Source of the DNA: Allosalinactinospora lopnorensis
GTDB taxonomy: Bacteria; Actinomycetota; Actinomycetes; Streptosporangiales; Streptosporangiaceae
Direction of reading: 5' to 3'
Assembly: GCF_000981225.1 (NCBI RefSeq)
Contig: NZ_LAJC01000053.1
Coordinates: 1 to 43,013 of the forward strand
Length of the DNA: 43,013 bases
Each line of letters starts with the position of its first letter. Position 1 is the first letter of the stretch. Below the pieces are notes generated by a model. It did no database searches and was not told where the DNA came from. It saw only the letters and a list, made by a program, of their open reading frames with translations. Shown here piece by piece: positions 24,848-34,003 of this stretch. Made by a program: the position numbers and the translations under genes.

Positions 24848-26503
24848 TCACCGCAGGTACCGCGGCCGGCCGGCGTCGCTCTCGTGGTGGAGCCGGTCCA
24901 GAGCGGTCACGTAGTAGGTCTGCGACTCCGGGGCGCCGGGGTCGGTGAACGCCGTCGTGCCGCCGCCGCTGCGCACGGTTCCCACCATGGTGCGCGGGTC
25001 CGCGAGGTCGCACACCTGCTCCTCCGCGGGTTCGCCGTCGAACCGGTACACCGCGTAGTAGGCCGTCTCGCTGTCCGGCGCCGCCTCGATCGTCAGCTCG
25101 ACGCCCTCGCTGGTGCGCGTGGCGCCGACGATCGCCGGAGGAGGCGGAGCCGAGCCGCCCAGGTCCTCCTTGACCGGCACCAGGGCCGGGTGCGAGTAGT
25201 GCTCGTCGACCAGGACCCGCCGCGCCTGCGCGGCGTTCGTCCTGAGGGAGTCGGCGCTGAAGTACACGTCGCCGTCGACCCGCGGATGGTTCTGGTTGAA
25301 GGTGAGATGCCTGCTCAGCTCCGCCGGATTCTGCCACGCTCCCGGTTGCTCGCCTACCTTGTAGGCGGCTTGCCCGATGTAGAGGTGCACGTCGGTGCCG
25401 TCGACGAGGTCGGCCCACCACGGGACGAGCGCCGCGTAGTCGGCGAGATCGTGCCCGATCTCCCAGTAGACCTGCGGGTTGATGTAGTCTAGCCAGCCCT
25501 CCAGCACCCACTTCCGGCTGTCGGCGTAGATCCGGTCGTAGGACTCGAAACCGTCGGTGCGTGAGCCGTTCGGGTCGGTGCGGGCGTTGCGCCAGATACC
25601 GAAGGGGCTGATCCCGAACTTCACGTGCGGCGCGGCCTCCTCGATCCGCTCGTTCATCTCCTTGACCAGCAGGTCCACGTTGTTGCGGCGCCAGTCGTGG
25701 ATGTTGTCGAAGCCGCCGCCGTACCGGGCGTAGGTGTCCCTGTCCGGCAGCCCCTGGCCCTCCGCGGGGTAGGGGTAGAAGTAGTCGTCGAAATGCACCC
25801 CGTCCATGTCGTAGTTCTCGACCGCGTGCATCATCGCGTCCTGCACGAAGGAGCGGACCTTCGGGATGCCCGGGTTGTAGTAGAGGCGGCCGCCGTACTC
25901 GAAGACCCAGTGGCGGTTCTTCCGGGCCGGATGCCCCTCGGCCAGCCGGTTGATGTTGTCGTGCATCGCGACCCGGTACGGGTTGAACCACCCGTGGAAC
26001 TCCAGGTTCCGCTTGTGCGCCTCGGAGACGGCGAACTCCAGCGGGTCGTACCCGGGATCGGCGCCCTGCCTGCCGGTGAGCCACTGCGACCACGGTTCGT
26101 GCGGGGAGGGCCAGAAGGCGTCGGCGGTCGGGCGGATCTGCACGAAGACCGCGTTCAGGCCGTAGGAGGCCGCTTCGTCGTAGAGCCGGACGAGTTCCGC
26201 CTTCTGTTTCTCGGGTGAGAGCCCCGGTTCGGACGGCCAGTCGATGTTGTACACGCTGGAGATCCACGTCGCGCGCATCTGCCGCTTGTCGGGCGCACCG
26301 GAGACCGGAGCGCAGTTGCTCGGGTCGGGCGCCGCGGGGGCCGCCTGCGCGGGGGCCGCGGTGAGCAGCGACCCGGTGAACAGCACGGCCAGCACACCGG
26401 AAACAGCGGGGAACAGGGAGCGGCGAAGACCGGCGGGCCGGAATCCCGGAGAAGAACGGAAGTCCGGGCGCGGGATGTCTCCTGGTTTTCGGTGGTTTCT
26501 CAT
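24848..26503 (-). CDS. Secreted GHL10-family glycoside hydrolase (DUF187)
   Basis: 551 aa with a signal peptide: a basic N-terminus, then LFPAVSGVLAVLFTGSLLTA and cleavage near AQAAPA. The GHL10 core follows from RATWISSVYNIDWPSEPGLS through VFVQIRPTADAFWPS, FHGWFNPYRVA, MDGVHFDDYFYPYP, ISPFGIWRNA and LDYINPQVYWEIG. The Asp pair of HFDDYF fits catalytic acids in this barrel. Relatives include E. coli DigH, which cuts denuded peptidoglycan. The last 100 residues form a fibronectin-III-like beta domain. The gene is exported and monocistronic, convergent with the TetR gene. Confidence 0.88.
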   Translation of the reverse strand: MRNHRKPGDIPRPDFRSSPGFRPAGLRRSLFPAVSGVLAVLFTGSLLTAAPAQAAPAAPDPSNCAPVSGAPDKRQMRATWISSVYNIDWPSEPGLSPEKQKAELVRLYDEAASYGLNAVFVQIRPTADAFWPSPHEPWSQWLTGRQGADPGYDPLEFAVSEAHKRNLEFHGWFNPYRVAMHDNINRLAEGHPARKNRHWVFEYGGRLYYNPGIPKVRSFVQDAMMHAVENYDMDGVHFDDYFYPYPAEGQGLPDRDTYARYGGGFDNIHDWRRNNVDLLVKEMNERIEEAAPHVKFGISPFGIWRNARTDPNGSRTDGFESYDRIYADSRKWVLEGWLDYINPQVYWEIGHDLADYAALVPWWADLVDGTDVHLYIGQAAYKVGEQPGAWQNPAELSRHLTFNQNHPRVDGDVYFSADSLRTNAAQARRVLVDEHYSHPALVPVKEDLGGSAPPPPAIVGATRTSEGVELTIEAAPDSETAYYAVYRFDGEPAEEQVCDLADPRTMVGTVRSGGGTTAFTDPGAPESQTYYVTALDRLHHESDAGRPRYLR

Positions 26504-27145
26504 GGCGAGGTTTCCTCCCGGTCGTGGGATCGCGGTGTAGGGAGGGGAACGGAGTGGCGACAGGACTCGGAATGAAAATTTTCTTCGATATGTCAGCGAA
26601 AGTAAAACATCTCCTTCGGGAGATGGGGTGTGTCGGGTTTCCGTGCGGCTGGTCAGGGCGTTCCGTGGCTGATCGCGCTATCGGGGCAAGTCGGGTGATC
26701 AGGGGATACAGCGATAAAAAGGGAAATATGGGAACAGGTGGAAACGGTTGTTCAAGGGTGGCGTGGGTGAATCCCTGCGCCGGTTGTTCCGTTCCATGCT
26801 GCGCGGTGCCCGCGGTGGGAAAGGCGCTGTGTGCGCGGCCGTGGCACAAGGGGCGCGCGGGGAATGGAATTCTTTTTTGAAAAGATTTTGGTTCCGATTT
26901 GGAGGATACGGATTTTCCGCCTTCAGCGGTGCTCCCCGCGCGGCAGCGCGGCCACGAGGGCACCGTCCGGTGCGAGTACAACGGCGGCGGTGAACGCGAG
27001 CGGGAACCTCTCGGTAAGCGCGTGCGGCGGCCCCGGCGGCCCCGGCGGCTTCGGTGCGGCCGGCGGCGTCAGGACCGGCCGAGGAGCTCCAGGCTGCGCC
27101 GCCGCAGTTCGGCGCGGGCACCGGGATCGGGCCGCGCCGGGCGGT
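26504..27145. other. Long AT-richer leader upstream of the glycosidase
   Basis: About 640 bases with no supported gene. The part from about 26570 to 26900 is clearly AT-richer than its surroundings. It holds the hairpin described at 26604-26625. Immediately after the SGNH hydrolase stop, a 26-codon frame (GTG overlapping the stop) encodes RAELRRRSLELLGRS, which could be a remnant but is too short to call. Confidence 0.45.
26604..26625 (-). terminator. TTCG-type hairpin with T-run in the glycosidase leader
   Basis: Arms CATCTCC (26608-26614) and GGAGATG (26619-26625) around TTCG, followed leftward by TTTT (26607-26604). It lies about 105 bases before the glycosidase start, so it may stop transcripts coming from the SGNH gene or act as an attenuator for the glycosidase. 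Confidence 0.5.
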
Positions 27146-28366
27146 TCACCCGACGGTGATCTCCGCGGGGGCGGAGAACCCCATCTCCCCATTGCTGTCG
27201 ATCACGGTGAGGGTGAGGTAGTAGGCCCCGGGCTCCTCGTAGCGGTGTGTCACGCTCTCGCCTTCGTCGATCTCGCCGTCGTCGAATTCCCAGAGATAGA
27301 TTTCCAGGCTCCCGTCGCCCTTTGTCGAGCCCGAGGCGTCAGCGGTGATCGCAGCGCCGTCCTGGTGGAGGTCCATGTGCGTCCGCGGCGGGCGGTGGGG
27401 CTGCGCGGGCTGCCGGCTCCTCGCGGACACCGGCAGCACCGGCTCCGCGTCGAGCTGCGACCGGATGGCGTCGGCATTGGCGGCGTATCCGAACCGGGTG
27501 GGGTGGAACGCGTTCGGGTCGAACCGGATGCCGTTGAGGTAGTCCTCGTTGCTGGCCGGGTTGCAGAGCTCGTGGCCCTCCGAGGCGTCGTAGAGGTCGA
27601 CCGGGCGGGTCCCCGTGCTCCGCGCCGCTCCTTCGATCGCGTTGTTCATGCGCCGAATCCAGTTGTTGATCCACAGCTGGTCGCTCACCCGGATGTTGTT
27701 GCACCGCGGCTGGAAGAGGATGCTCGACCAGTCCGATCCGCCGTCCACCGGGAAGAACCGTGGGTAAGTGATGGCGGCCACGGTGGCCGAGTCCGGGTCA
27801 ACCTCGGCCCGGATGTCGGTGTAGAGCGTCTCGAAGCCGTTCAGCCCGGTTTCGGGGGCCGCCGCGGTCACCTCGTCGAACTTCTCCTGGACCTGGTCGT
27901 CGTAGCGCGAGGCGCAGGAGCTCCAGACCCAGCCGTAGAGGATGCAGTCCCTGAGGACGTCGGAGTATCCGAGATCGTTCCCGCCGACCCCGACGGTCAC
28001 GTGCGTGATCTCCTCGCCGCCCCGGCGGACGGCGTCCATCTGCGGCGGCTCGCCGTGCTGTCCGGCGTAGAGGTCGTCGATGTCGGCGCTCCTGCAGGCG
28101 ACGAAGTCCAGTTTGCCGGGGACGGAACCGTCCTTGTTCAGCAGGTTCACATGCGACAGCGGCGAACGCAGGCACTCGCCGCTTTCTTCGTCGAATTCCC
28201 CGGTGCCGACGCCGGACTGGAAGGAGTCGCCCATGGCGACCCACCGCGCCTGCTGGAGGGCGCCGGCGCTCTCCTCGGAGGCGGCGGCAGCCGGTGCTGC
28301 CAGGGGGAACAGAACGAGACCTGCGGTAATGGCCGCGGCGGGGGAGAGGCGTCTCGCTTTCGACAT
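27146..28366 (-). CDS. Secreted SGNH/GDSL hydrolase with C-terminal PKD domain
   Basis: 406 aa from ATG 28366 (GGAG five bases upstream). Signal peptide with ITAGLVLFPLAAPAAAAS. Block I is WVAMGDSFQSGVGTGEF with the nucleophile Ser; block III is THVTVGVGGNDLGYSD; block V is DPNAFHPTRFGYAANA with the catalytic Asp/His. Several cysteines (ECLRSP, VACRSAD, RDCILYG, SSCASR, PRCNNI, HELCNP) suggest three disulfides, as in actinobacterial secreted lipases. After a proline-rich linker, the PKD domain reads LEIYLWEFDDGEIDEGESVT then HRYEEPGAYYLTLTVIDSNG. Probably an extracellular esterase or lipase that binds a surface. Confidence 0.9.
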   Translation of the reverse strand: MSKARRLSPAAAITAGLVLFPLAAPAAAASEESAGALQQARWVAMGDSFQSGVGTGEFDEESGECLRSPLSHVNLLNKDGSVPGKLDFVACRSADIDDLYAGQHGEPPQMDAVRRGGEEITHVTVGVGGNDLGYSDVLRDCILYGWVWSSCASRYDDQVQEKFDEVTAAAPETGLNGFETLYTDIRAEVDPDSATVAAITYPRFFPVDGGSDWSSILFQPRCNNIRVSDQLWINNWIRRMNNAIEGAARSTGTRPVDLYDASEGHELCNPASNEDYLNGIRFDPNAFHPTRFGYAANADAIRSQLDAEPVLPVSARSRQPAQPHRPPRTHMDLHQDGAAITADASGSTKGDGSLEIYLWEFDDGEIDEGESVTHRYEEPGAYYLTLTVIDSNGEMGFSAPAEITVG

Positions 28367-28372
28367 GAGCAC

Positions 28373-28692
28373 TCCGCGGTCTTTATTTGTGTGGGGAATC
28401 CCATTCTGAGAGGAGAGCGCTCGAAATCACCAGCGGAGGGCGTGACCACAAACCGCCACGTTAGGGGGATTGTTTTACTGTGGAGTAATGTGTTATCTAT
28501 ATGATTCTTACCGGTGGGGTGGTGTTTCCTTGCTTTCCCTGCCGCGGTGCGAAACACGGCTGCCGCCGGTGCCGCGGGGCTCTCCGGTTCGGGGCGGGTG
28601 CGGCCGGACGCCGCCGCGGCTACGGCGGCTGACTCCCGCCTCTGTCCGGCACCGATCCCGCCGGGGCGCTCACCGGTTCGAACGGGCGGTGC
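28373..28692. other. Intergenic region upstream of the SGNH hydrolase
   Basis: About 320 bases without a supported gene. An AT-rich patch around 28470-28515 is the likely promoter zone for the leftward SGNH gene; the Ku gene ends at 28693. No RNA gene seen. Confidence 0.5.
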
Positions 28693-29682
28693 TCAGGAGG
28701 CGGACCGGGATGAGCGCTGGTCGCGGGCGTTGGCGACCGCCTTCTCCAGATCGTTCCGGTTCATCTTGGAGCGGCCCGGGATACCCAGGCCGGTCGCCAT
28801 GCGGGCCAGTTCCTTCTTGGGCAGCTCCGACAGCGGTGCCTCGCCCAGGTACTGCGACCCCGGAGCCGAGGCGCGGGGCCTCTCCCCGCCCTTCCTGCCT
28901 TTCAGGCTCGCCCGTAGTGCGCTGCCCAGCTCGACGACGTTCTCCTCGCTCTTGGGCTGGGTTTGCTCGGCGCGGCGCAGCACACGGCGCTGCCCGGAGC
29001 GCTTGGCCTGGATGAGCTCTCCCAGCCGCTCCTGGTAGTCGTCGGTGTAGGCGTCCGGCTTCCACTCGTCGCCCATGGAGTCGATGAGCTCGTTGGCGAG
29101 CTCCAGCTCCTGGCCGTCGACCTCTTCCTCCTCGTCCGGGAGGGCGGGCAGGGTCTCCTCGGGGTCGCGGATCTCGTCGTCCCACCACATCGTGCTCAGT
29201 GTCAGCACTCCGCGCTGGGGCCCGATGGTCACGAGGTGCTGGCGGTCGCGCATCACCAGGGTGGCCACCCCGATCCGGTCGGCCTGCTCCAGCGCCCTGC
29301 GGAGCAGCTTGTACGGTTTCGCCGCCGCCTTGGACCCGGGGGCGAGGTAGTAGGTGGTGTCGTACCACAGCGGCTCGACGTGGTCGGCGGGGACGAACTT
29401 GGAGATCTCCATCTCCCGGGAACGGCCCGGAACGATGGACTCCAGCTCCTCCGACTCCAGCGTCACGTAGGTGTCGTCGTCGGTTTCGGCCCCCATGACG
29501 ATCTTGTCGCGGGGGACCTCCTGGCCGGTCCGTTCGTTGATCCGCCGGAACCGGATCCGGTCGGACGTGCCCCGCTCGAACTGGTGCAGGCTCGTTCCGT
29601 GGCGTGTGCGCGCGACGAACACCTGCACGGGGATGCTGACCAGCCCGAACGAGAGCGTCCCCTGCCAAACCGGTGCCGCCAT
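28693..29682 (-). CDS. ku: Ku protein, non-homologous end joining
   Basis: About 329 aa from ATG 29682, which has GGAGG eight bases upstream; the GTG at 29691 is too close to that site. The Ku core begins VWQGTLSFGLVSIPVQVFVA and contains RIRFRRINERTGQEVPRDKI, ISKFVPADHVEPLWYDTTYY and QRGVLTLSTMWW. It forms a homodimeric ring on broken DNA ends and recruits LigD. The C-terminal tail is basic with a short SAP-like motif (LPKKELARMATGLGIPGRSK), seen in some actinobacterial Ku proteins. No LigD in the window. Confidence 0.95.
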   Translation of the reverse strand: MAAPVWQGTLSFGLVSIPVQVFVARTRHGTSLHQFERGTSDRIRFRRINERTGQEVPRDKIVMGAETDDDTYVTLESEELESIVPGRSREMEISKFVPADHVEPLWYDTTYYLAPGSKAAAKPYKLLRRALEQADRIGVATLVMRDRQHLVTIGPQRGVLTLSTMWWDDEIRDPEETLPALPDEEEEVDGQELELANELIDSMGDEWKPDAYTDDYQERLGELIQAKRSGQRRVLRRAEQTQPKSEENVVELGSALRASLKGRKGGERPRASAPGSQYLGEAPLSELPKKELARMATGLGIPGRSKMNRNDLEKAVANARDQRSSRSAS

Positions 29683-29709
29683 GACATCCACCTCCCCCTT
29701 TTGTCCACG

Positions 29710-30335
29710 TTACCCCATGAAACTCCAGGTCAAGCAGGGGAGTTCTGGCCGGTGCAGTGCTACAGGGAGCACGCCCGGGCGGAAAGAGGGTCCAATGGCG
29801 GGAGAGGACCGTCGCGGCCTCAGCCTGCTCGGGGGCTCCACGGTCGCCTGGAGCCAACGCGCGGGTGGTGAGTCCCTCCCGTGCCAGCTCCGCGGCCCGC
29901 GAGGCCAGGTCGGGAGGGCGTCGGCCAGCTTGTTCAGGACACGTTGGAGTCGATCGCGAGCGGCCGCGTACTCGGCGGGGTAATCGGCGGTGACCGCCTC
30001 GGTGTGGTGGGCGGGGGTGAGGTCCACGAGATCGTCGAGCAGGTCGACGGGGGCCACCTCGGCCTGCTGGCTGCTCGCCGCCTCCAGCGAACCGTCGAGG
30101 TCCGCCCGGGTGAGGTCGGTCATCCGCACGTGGGTGGCAGCATCCGACGGTGTGGTGGGCCGCCACAGTAGCCACAGGTGCACGGGTTGGGCGTGGGCGG
30201 TCGACATCCCGGCGGGCAGCGCGATGACCTCGGTGAGCAGGCCGCGCCGAACCAGGTCGGCGCGGATCGGCGCCCGGTGCGGCGGTAGGCGGCCGAGGCG
30301 GACATGACCACCGCTGCTCTCGCGCGGTCGGGAAG
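29710..30335 (-). pseudogene. Remnant of an N-6 DNA methylase (HsdM-like)
   Basis: Leftward, one frame reads ESSGGHVRLGRLPPHRAPIR, ADLVRRGLLTEVIALPAGM and then AQPVHLWLLWRP, which is the segment of N-6 methylases after the catalytic NPPY motif (LV..GL..VI.LP.G.....P..LWLL). It continues through AEVAPVDLLDDLVDLTPAHH and DRLQRVLNKLADALPTW, then loses similarity. The SAM-binding and NPPY parts and the start are missing, and there is no specificity or restriction subunit nearby. This is what is left of a restriction-modification gene, 28 bases upstream of ku. Confidence 0.6.
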
Positions 30336-30930
30336 GAAGATTCGACCGGTCGATCTTGACGATGCCGGTGTTTCAACCCTGTTAGCGTTAAGATCGCAAA
30401 GACCATTGGCTGCCAAGGCATCGTAGTCGTCCTTGGGTGCAACGATCCCATCATCACCAGGATGCCCGTTCCGTTCAGAAACACCTGTGGATTGATTCGG
30501 ATGTCATGACGTATTTCCGAGGTTCTCGTTCGAGATTGTCAATGATCGGATCTTTTTCGTGTTCTCTTCCGCTGGAAGCGTTCGGCGGTCGCCTTTCAGT
30601 CATGGATCGGTGGGTGCCTTGATGTTATTCTCCGGCTGCTGATTCAAGCAGGGCGGGAGACTTCCGATGGCCGGAACGAAATGGGAATCAGACCCTACGG
30701 CAGAGCTTTTGTGTCGCTGGGGTAAGTCTCCCCATGATCGGGGAGATACCTCCGGGGACGGCAGTTGCCCGGATATCTGGAGCTCGACAACGGTGACATA
30801 GCCGTTATCGGACAGGATCTCACCACGAGCTGCCGACACCGCCTTCCGCAAGGCGTGTCCATCGATCCGGGCGAAAGAATGGTCATAATTCCACGATCTG
30901 CGGTCCTCGCAGCGAAGGCGGATATACCGG
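30336..30930. other. Gene-poor stretch next to the methylase remnant
   Basis: About 600 bases, lower in GC than the flanks. One leftward frame (about 30600-30900) reads FARIDGHALRKAVSAARGEI then LSDNGYVTVVELQISG but has no good start or recognisable family. Probably decayed accessory DNA and the promoter of the DUF6879 gene. Confidence 0.35.
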
Positions 30931-31542
30931 ATGATTGAGGCGCTGAGGAACAGTACGGGAGAACGGCTGGATCTCGCCGATTACTGGGCCGACTTCGAGA
31001 AGCGGTTCTGGGAGACCGGGAAACCGGGATTCTGGAAGCTGGAGCGTCAGCAAACCTTCAAGGAACCCAACGAACCCAGTTGGCGCGTCTTCGCGGCGGG
31101 CGACTGGGATGAGTGCATTCGTCTGGTCCAGGAGAAACGAAGCGAGTTCAGCAACTACTACCAGCGGATCGCCGATTCGGGATTCATCAACCGCCGGGTT
31201 CGCGTCGTCGAGAGACCGATCACCGCGTATCTCCAATGGGAGTTGCACGTCCTGGCGCTGCGGCACGAATACGGCGGCTTGACCAGGGTCGTCGAGGCGC
31301 CGCGGATCGCCGCTCTTGAGGAGCAGGGCCCCCTTCCGGAGATCTACACACTGGGCACCGACGTGATGTACGAAGCGGTCTACGACCGGGACGGGGTACT
31401 GGAGGCGGCCAACCGCTTCACGGACCGGACGTTGATCATCGAGTGTCAGCGTTTCATCGAGCGCCTCTACAACGCTGGTGAGCCGCTGGATGAGTTCTTC
31501 GCCCGGGATGTCGCACGCCTGGAGTCTCCGGTCGGGCAGTGA
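30931..31542 (+). CDS. DUF6879 family protein paired with a STAND protein
   Basis: 203 aa. Family pattern: DLADYWADFEKRFWETGKPG, FWKLERQQTFKEPNEPSWRV, SGFINRRVRVVERPITAYLQ, WELHVLALRHEYGG and the C-terminal IIECQRFIERLY. Function unknown. The following STAND gene begins 13 bases after its stop, so they form an operon. The other family member, at 13997, is beside an XRE regulator. The repeated pairing with regulators suggests that the protein works in signalling rather than metabolism. Confidence 0.75.
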   Translation: MIEALRNSTGERLDLADYWADFEKRFWETGKPGFWKLERQQTFKEPNEPSWRVFAAGDWDECIRLVQEKRSEFSNYYQRIADSGFINRRVRVVERPITAYLQWELHVLALRHEYGGLTRVVEAPRIAALEEQGPLPEIYTLGTDVMYEAVYDRDGVLEAANRFTDRTLIIECQRFIERLYNAGEPLDEFFARDVARLESPVGQ

Positions 31543-31555
31543 GGTCCGAACGATC

Positions 31556-33931
31556 ATGGATCGGAGTGAAGGCGACGACCGGCCTCAGCACGTGAACCAG
31601 TCCGAACCGGCCGGCTTGGCTGACATCGCGCAGGCCAGAGATGTCCACGGAGGTGTGCATTTCCACGGCGCGCGCCCGTCCGGCGAACTACCGCTGCAAC
31701 AGTTGCCTGCCGATATCAGACATTTCATCGATCGCCGGGCCGAGCTGGATGATCTCGACGGGGTGCTCTCCGGCGATACGGGCGAGACCCTCGTGGTGAT
31801 CACAGGTACGGCCGGCGTCGGCAAGACCTCGCTTGCGCTGCGCTGGGCGCACCGGGTTCGGCGGCGCTTTCCCGACGGCCAGTTGTACGTCAACCTCAAG
31901 GGCTATGACCCCGGCACGCCGATGACGCCCGAACAGGCTCTCGACCGGTTCCTGCGAGCACTCGGCGTCAGCCCCGCCGCGATCCCCGCCGATGCCGAGG
32001 AACGAGCGGCGTTGTTCCGCTCCTACCTTGCCGATCGACGGATACTGCTCGTCCTCGACAACGCGGCGACGGGTAGCCAGGTGCGGCCGCTCCTCCCAGG
32101 GACGGCGAGCTGCCTCGTGATAGTCACGAGTCGGAACAGGCTCTCCGGTCTCGTAGCCAGGGACGGGGGCCGGCGCCTCACACTCGGCATCCTGCCCGGC
32201 TCGGACGCGGTGGCGCTGCTGAAGCTCGTCACGGCCGACTACAGAGGTGGCGACACCCCCGAGCAGTTGCAGGAACTGGCGTCGTTGTGCGCCCGCCTTC
32301 CACTCGCGTTGCGCATCGCCGCCGAGCGTGCCGCGAGCCGGCCGTTCATGCCGTTGGTCGAGCTCATCCGGGATCTCCGCGACGAGTCGGCGCTCTGGGA
32401 TGCGCTGACCGCCGGGGACGACGAGGAGGCGGACGCGGTGCGCACCGTCTTCGCCTGGTCCTATTGTGCGCTGGCTGACGACGCCGCCCGACTGTTCCGT
32501 CTCCTGGGGTTGCATCCCGGCCCCGACTTCGACTCCGCCGCCGGCGCGCTCCTGGGTAGAACCGACCGTATCCGGCACCTGCTCGATGTCCTGGTCGGTG
32601 CCAACCTCCTCGAACAGACTGGCCCCGATCGGTATCAGTTGCACGACCTGCTCCGCGCCTACGCGACCGACCAGGTCCGCCACCTCGAAACCGAGGCCCG
32701 ACGCCACGCGGCACTGCGCCGCGTCCTCAACTGGTACCTGCACACGGCCGACTCCGCGCTGGCGACGCTCATGCCGTTCAACCGGACGGTCGCCATCACC
32801 GAGCCGCTCGAGTCCGCGCCGCTGCGGTTCCCGACGGAGACGGCCGCGGGCACGTGGTTCGAGGCCGAACGCGAGAACCTGGTGGCGGCCACAAGGGCCG
32901 CGGGCGAGAACGGTTTGCACCAGACGGCCTGGCAGCTCGCGGCTGTGCTCCGCGGCGTCCTCATGCATCAGAACGCGTTCGAGGATTGGATCGCCACCGG
33001 ACGCGTTGGCCTGGCGGCGGCCCGCGCGGCGCAGAACCGGTACGGCGAATCGGAGGTGCCGGAGAGCCTCGGCAAGGCGTACTTCCAGGCGCGCCGTCTG
33101 GCCGAAGCGGAGGAGTGCCATCTCGCCACGCTGGAGATACGCCGAGAGATCGGCAACCGGTTCGGCGAGGCCGTCTCGACGAACGCCCTCGGCCTGTTGG
33201 GTTTGCGGCATCGGCGCCTCGACGATTCCGTTACCTACTTCGGGCAGAGCCTGGCGATCTTTCGCGAACTCGGCAACCCTCGGTGGGAGGCGCTGCTGTC
33301 GAGCAACCTCGGCGAGACGCTGTACGAGTTCGGACACCTCCACGAAGCGGTGGACCATCTCGACCAGGCGCTCGCCATCCAACGGGAAATCGGCGACCGT
33401 GCGCAGGAAGGGAACTCGCTGTTCTTCCTGAGCATGGCGCAGCGCGAACTCGGGCAGACCACGGAAGCGCTCCGTTCGATCGAATCCGCACTGGACATCG
33501 CCTATGACGAGCAGAACTCGGTCTGGCTCGCCCACTGGTTCGTGGCGTACGCGCGGGTGCTTCGCGCTATCGGCCGGCCGGCCGAAGCCTTGGGACCGCT
33601 CCAGCGGACCGCGGTGATACAACGAACGCTCGGCGACCAGAGCCGTGAGGCGATGGCTCTCGACTGCACCGGCGAGACGTACCGGGAACTGGGCCAACCG
33701 GAAGAGGCGGTCAAGTTCCACCTGCAGGCCGCCAAGGCCCACCGTGAACTGGGCGACCTGTGGCACCTCGCTGTCGCGCTCGACCACCTGGCGTCCGCCC
33801 TCGCCGATACGGGAAGGCCGGAGGACGCCCTGCGGCACTGGGAGGAAGCGAGCGCCCTGCTGACCCGGTTCCCCGACCCGCGCGCCACGGCCGTGCGAGA
33901 TCGCGTCAGTGCCGCGCTCCACGGAGCGTGA
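31556..33931 (+). CDS. STAND protein: NB-ARC ATPase with TPR repeats
   Basis: About 791 aa from ATG 31556. A short N-terminal motif QARDVHGGVHFHG (about residues 26-38) precedes the NB-ARC module: Walker A GTAGVGKTS (84-92), Walker B RILLVLDNA (162-170), then IVTSRNRLSGL and the LPLALRIAAERAA (GxP-like) motif. A winged-helix segment follows (VRTVFAWSYCALADDAARLF, RYQLHDLLRAYA). From about residue 520 there are several tetratricopeptide repeats, such as AEECHLATLEIRREIGNRFG and EAVDHLDQALAIQREIGDRA. No SARP DNA-binding domain is present, unlike AfsR. A regulator or an immune-type sensor are both possible. Confidence 0.88.
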   Translation: MDRSEGDDRPQHVNQSEPAGLADIAQARDVHGGVHFHGARPSGELPLQQLPADIRHFIDRRAELDDLDGVLSGDTGETLVVITGTAGVGKTSLALRWAHRVRRRFPDGQLYVNLKGYDPGTPMTPEQALDRFLRALGVSPAAIPADAEERAALFRSYLADRRILLVLDNAATGSQVRPLLPGTASCLVIVTSRNRLSGLVARDGGRRLTLGILPGSDAVALLKLVTADYRGGDTPEQLQELASLCARLPLALRIAAERAASRPFMPLVELIRDLRDESALWDALTAGDDEEADAVRTVFAWSYCALADDAARLFRLLGLHPGPDFDSAAGALLGRTDRIRHLLDVLVGANLLEQTGPDRYQLHDLLRAYATDQVRHLETEARRHAALRRVLNWYLHTADSALATLMPFNRTVAITEPLESAPLRFPTETAAGTWFEAERENLVAATRAAGENGLHQTAWQLAAVLRGVLMHQNAFEDWIATGRVGLAAARAAQNRYGESEVPESLGKAYFQARRLAEAEECHLATLEIRREIGNRFGEAVSTNALGLLGLRHRRLDDSVTYFGQSLAIFRELGNPRWEALLSSNLGETLYEFGHLHEAVDHLDQALAIQREIGDRAQEGNSLFFLSMAQRELGQTTEALRSIESALDIAYDEQNSVWLAHWFVAYARVLRAIGRPAEALGPLQRTAVIQRTLGDQSREAMALDCTGETYRELGQPEEAVKFHLQAAKAHRELGDLWHLAVALDHLASALADTGRPEDALRHWEEASALLTRFPDPRATAVRDRVSAALHGA

Positions 33932-34003
33932 ATTCGGTCGATCTTGTAGTTGGCGGGGTCTCACCTGGGGTTCTGGCCCCACTGACGTCGAGATCGGTGA
34001 GGG

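Noticed and set aside
24747-26981. 744-codon leftward frame over the glycosidase
   Set aside because: Shadow frame: Arg/Ala/Gly-rich, no domains. The glycosidase frame has a signal peptide and a full family domain.
28670-30484. 604-codon leftward frame over ku and the methylase remnant
   Set aside because: Out of frame with Ku and lacking any domain; a by-product of high GC.
30600-30851. 83-codon leftward frame
   Set aside because: Needs a TTG start without a ribosome site, and the sequence matches no family I know.
31688-33982. 764-codon leftward frame opposite the STAND gene
   Set aside because: Antisense shadow; the rightward frame has Walker motifs and TPRs.
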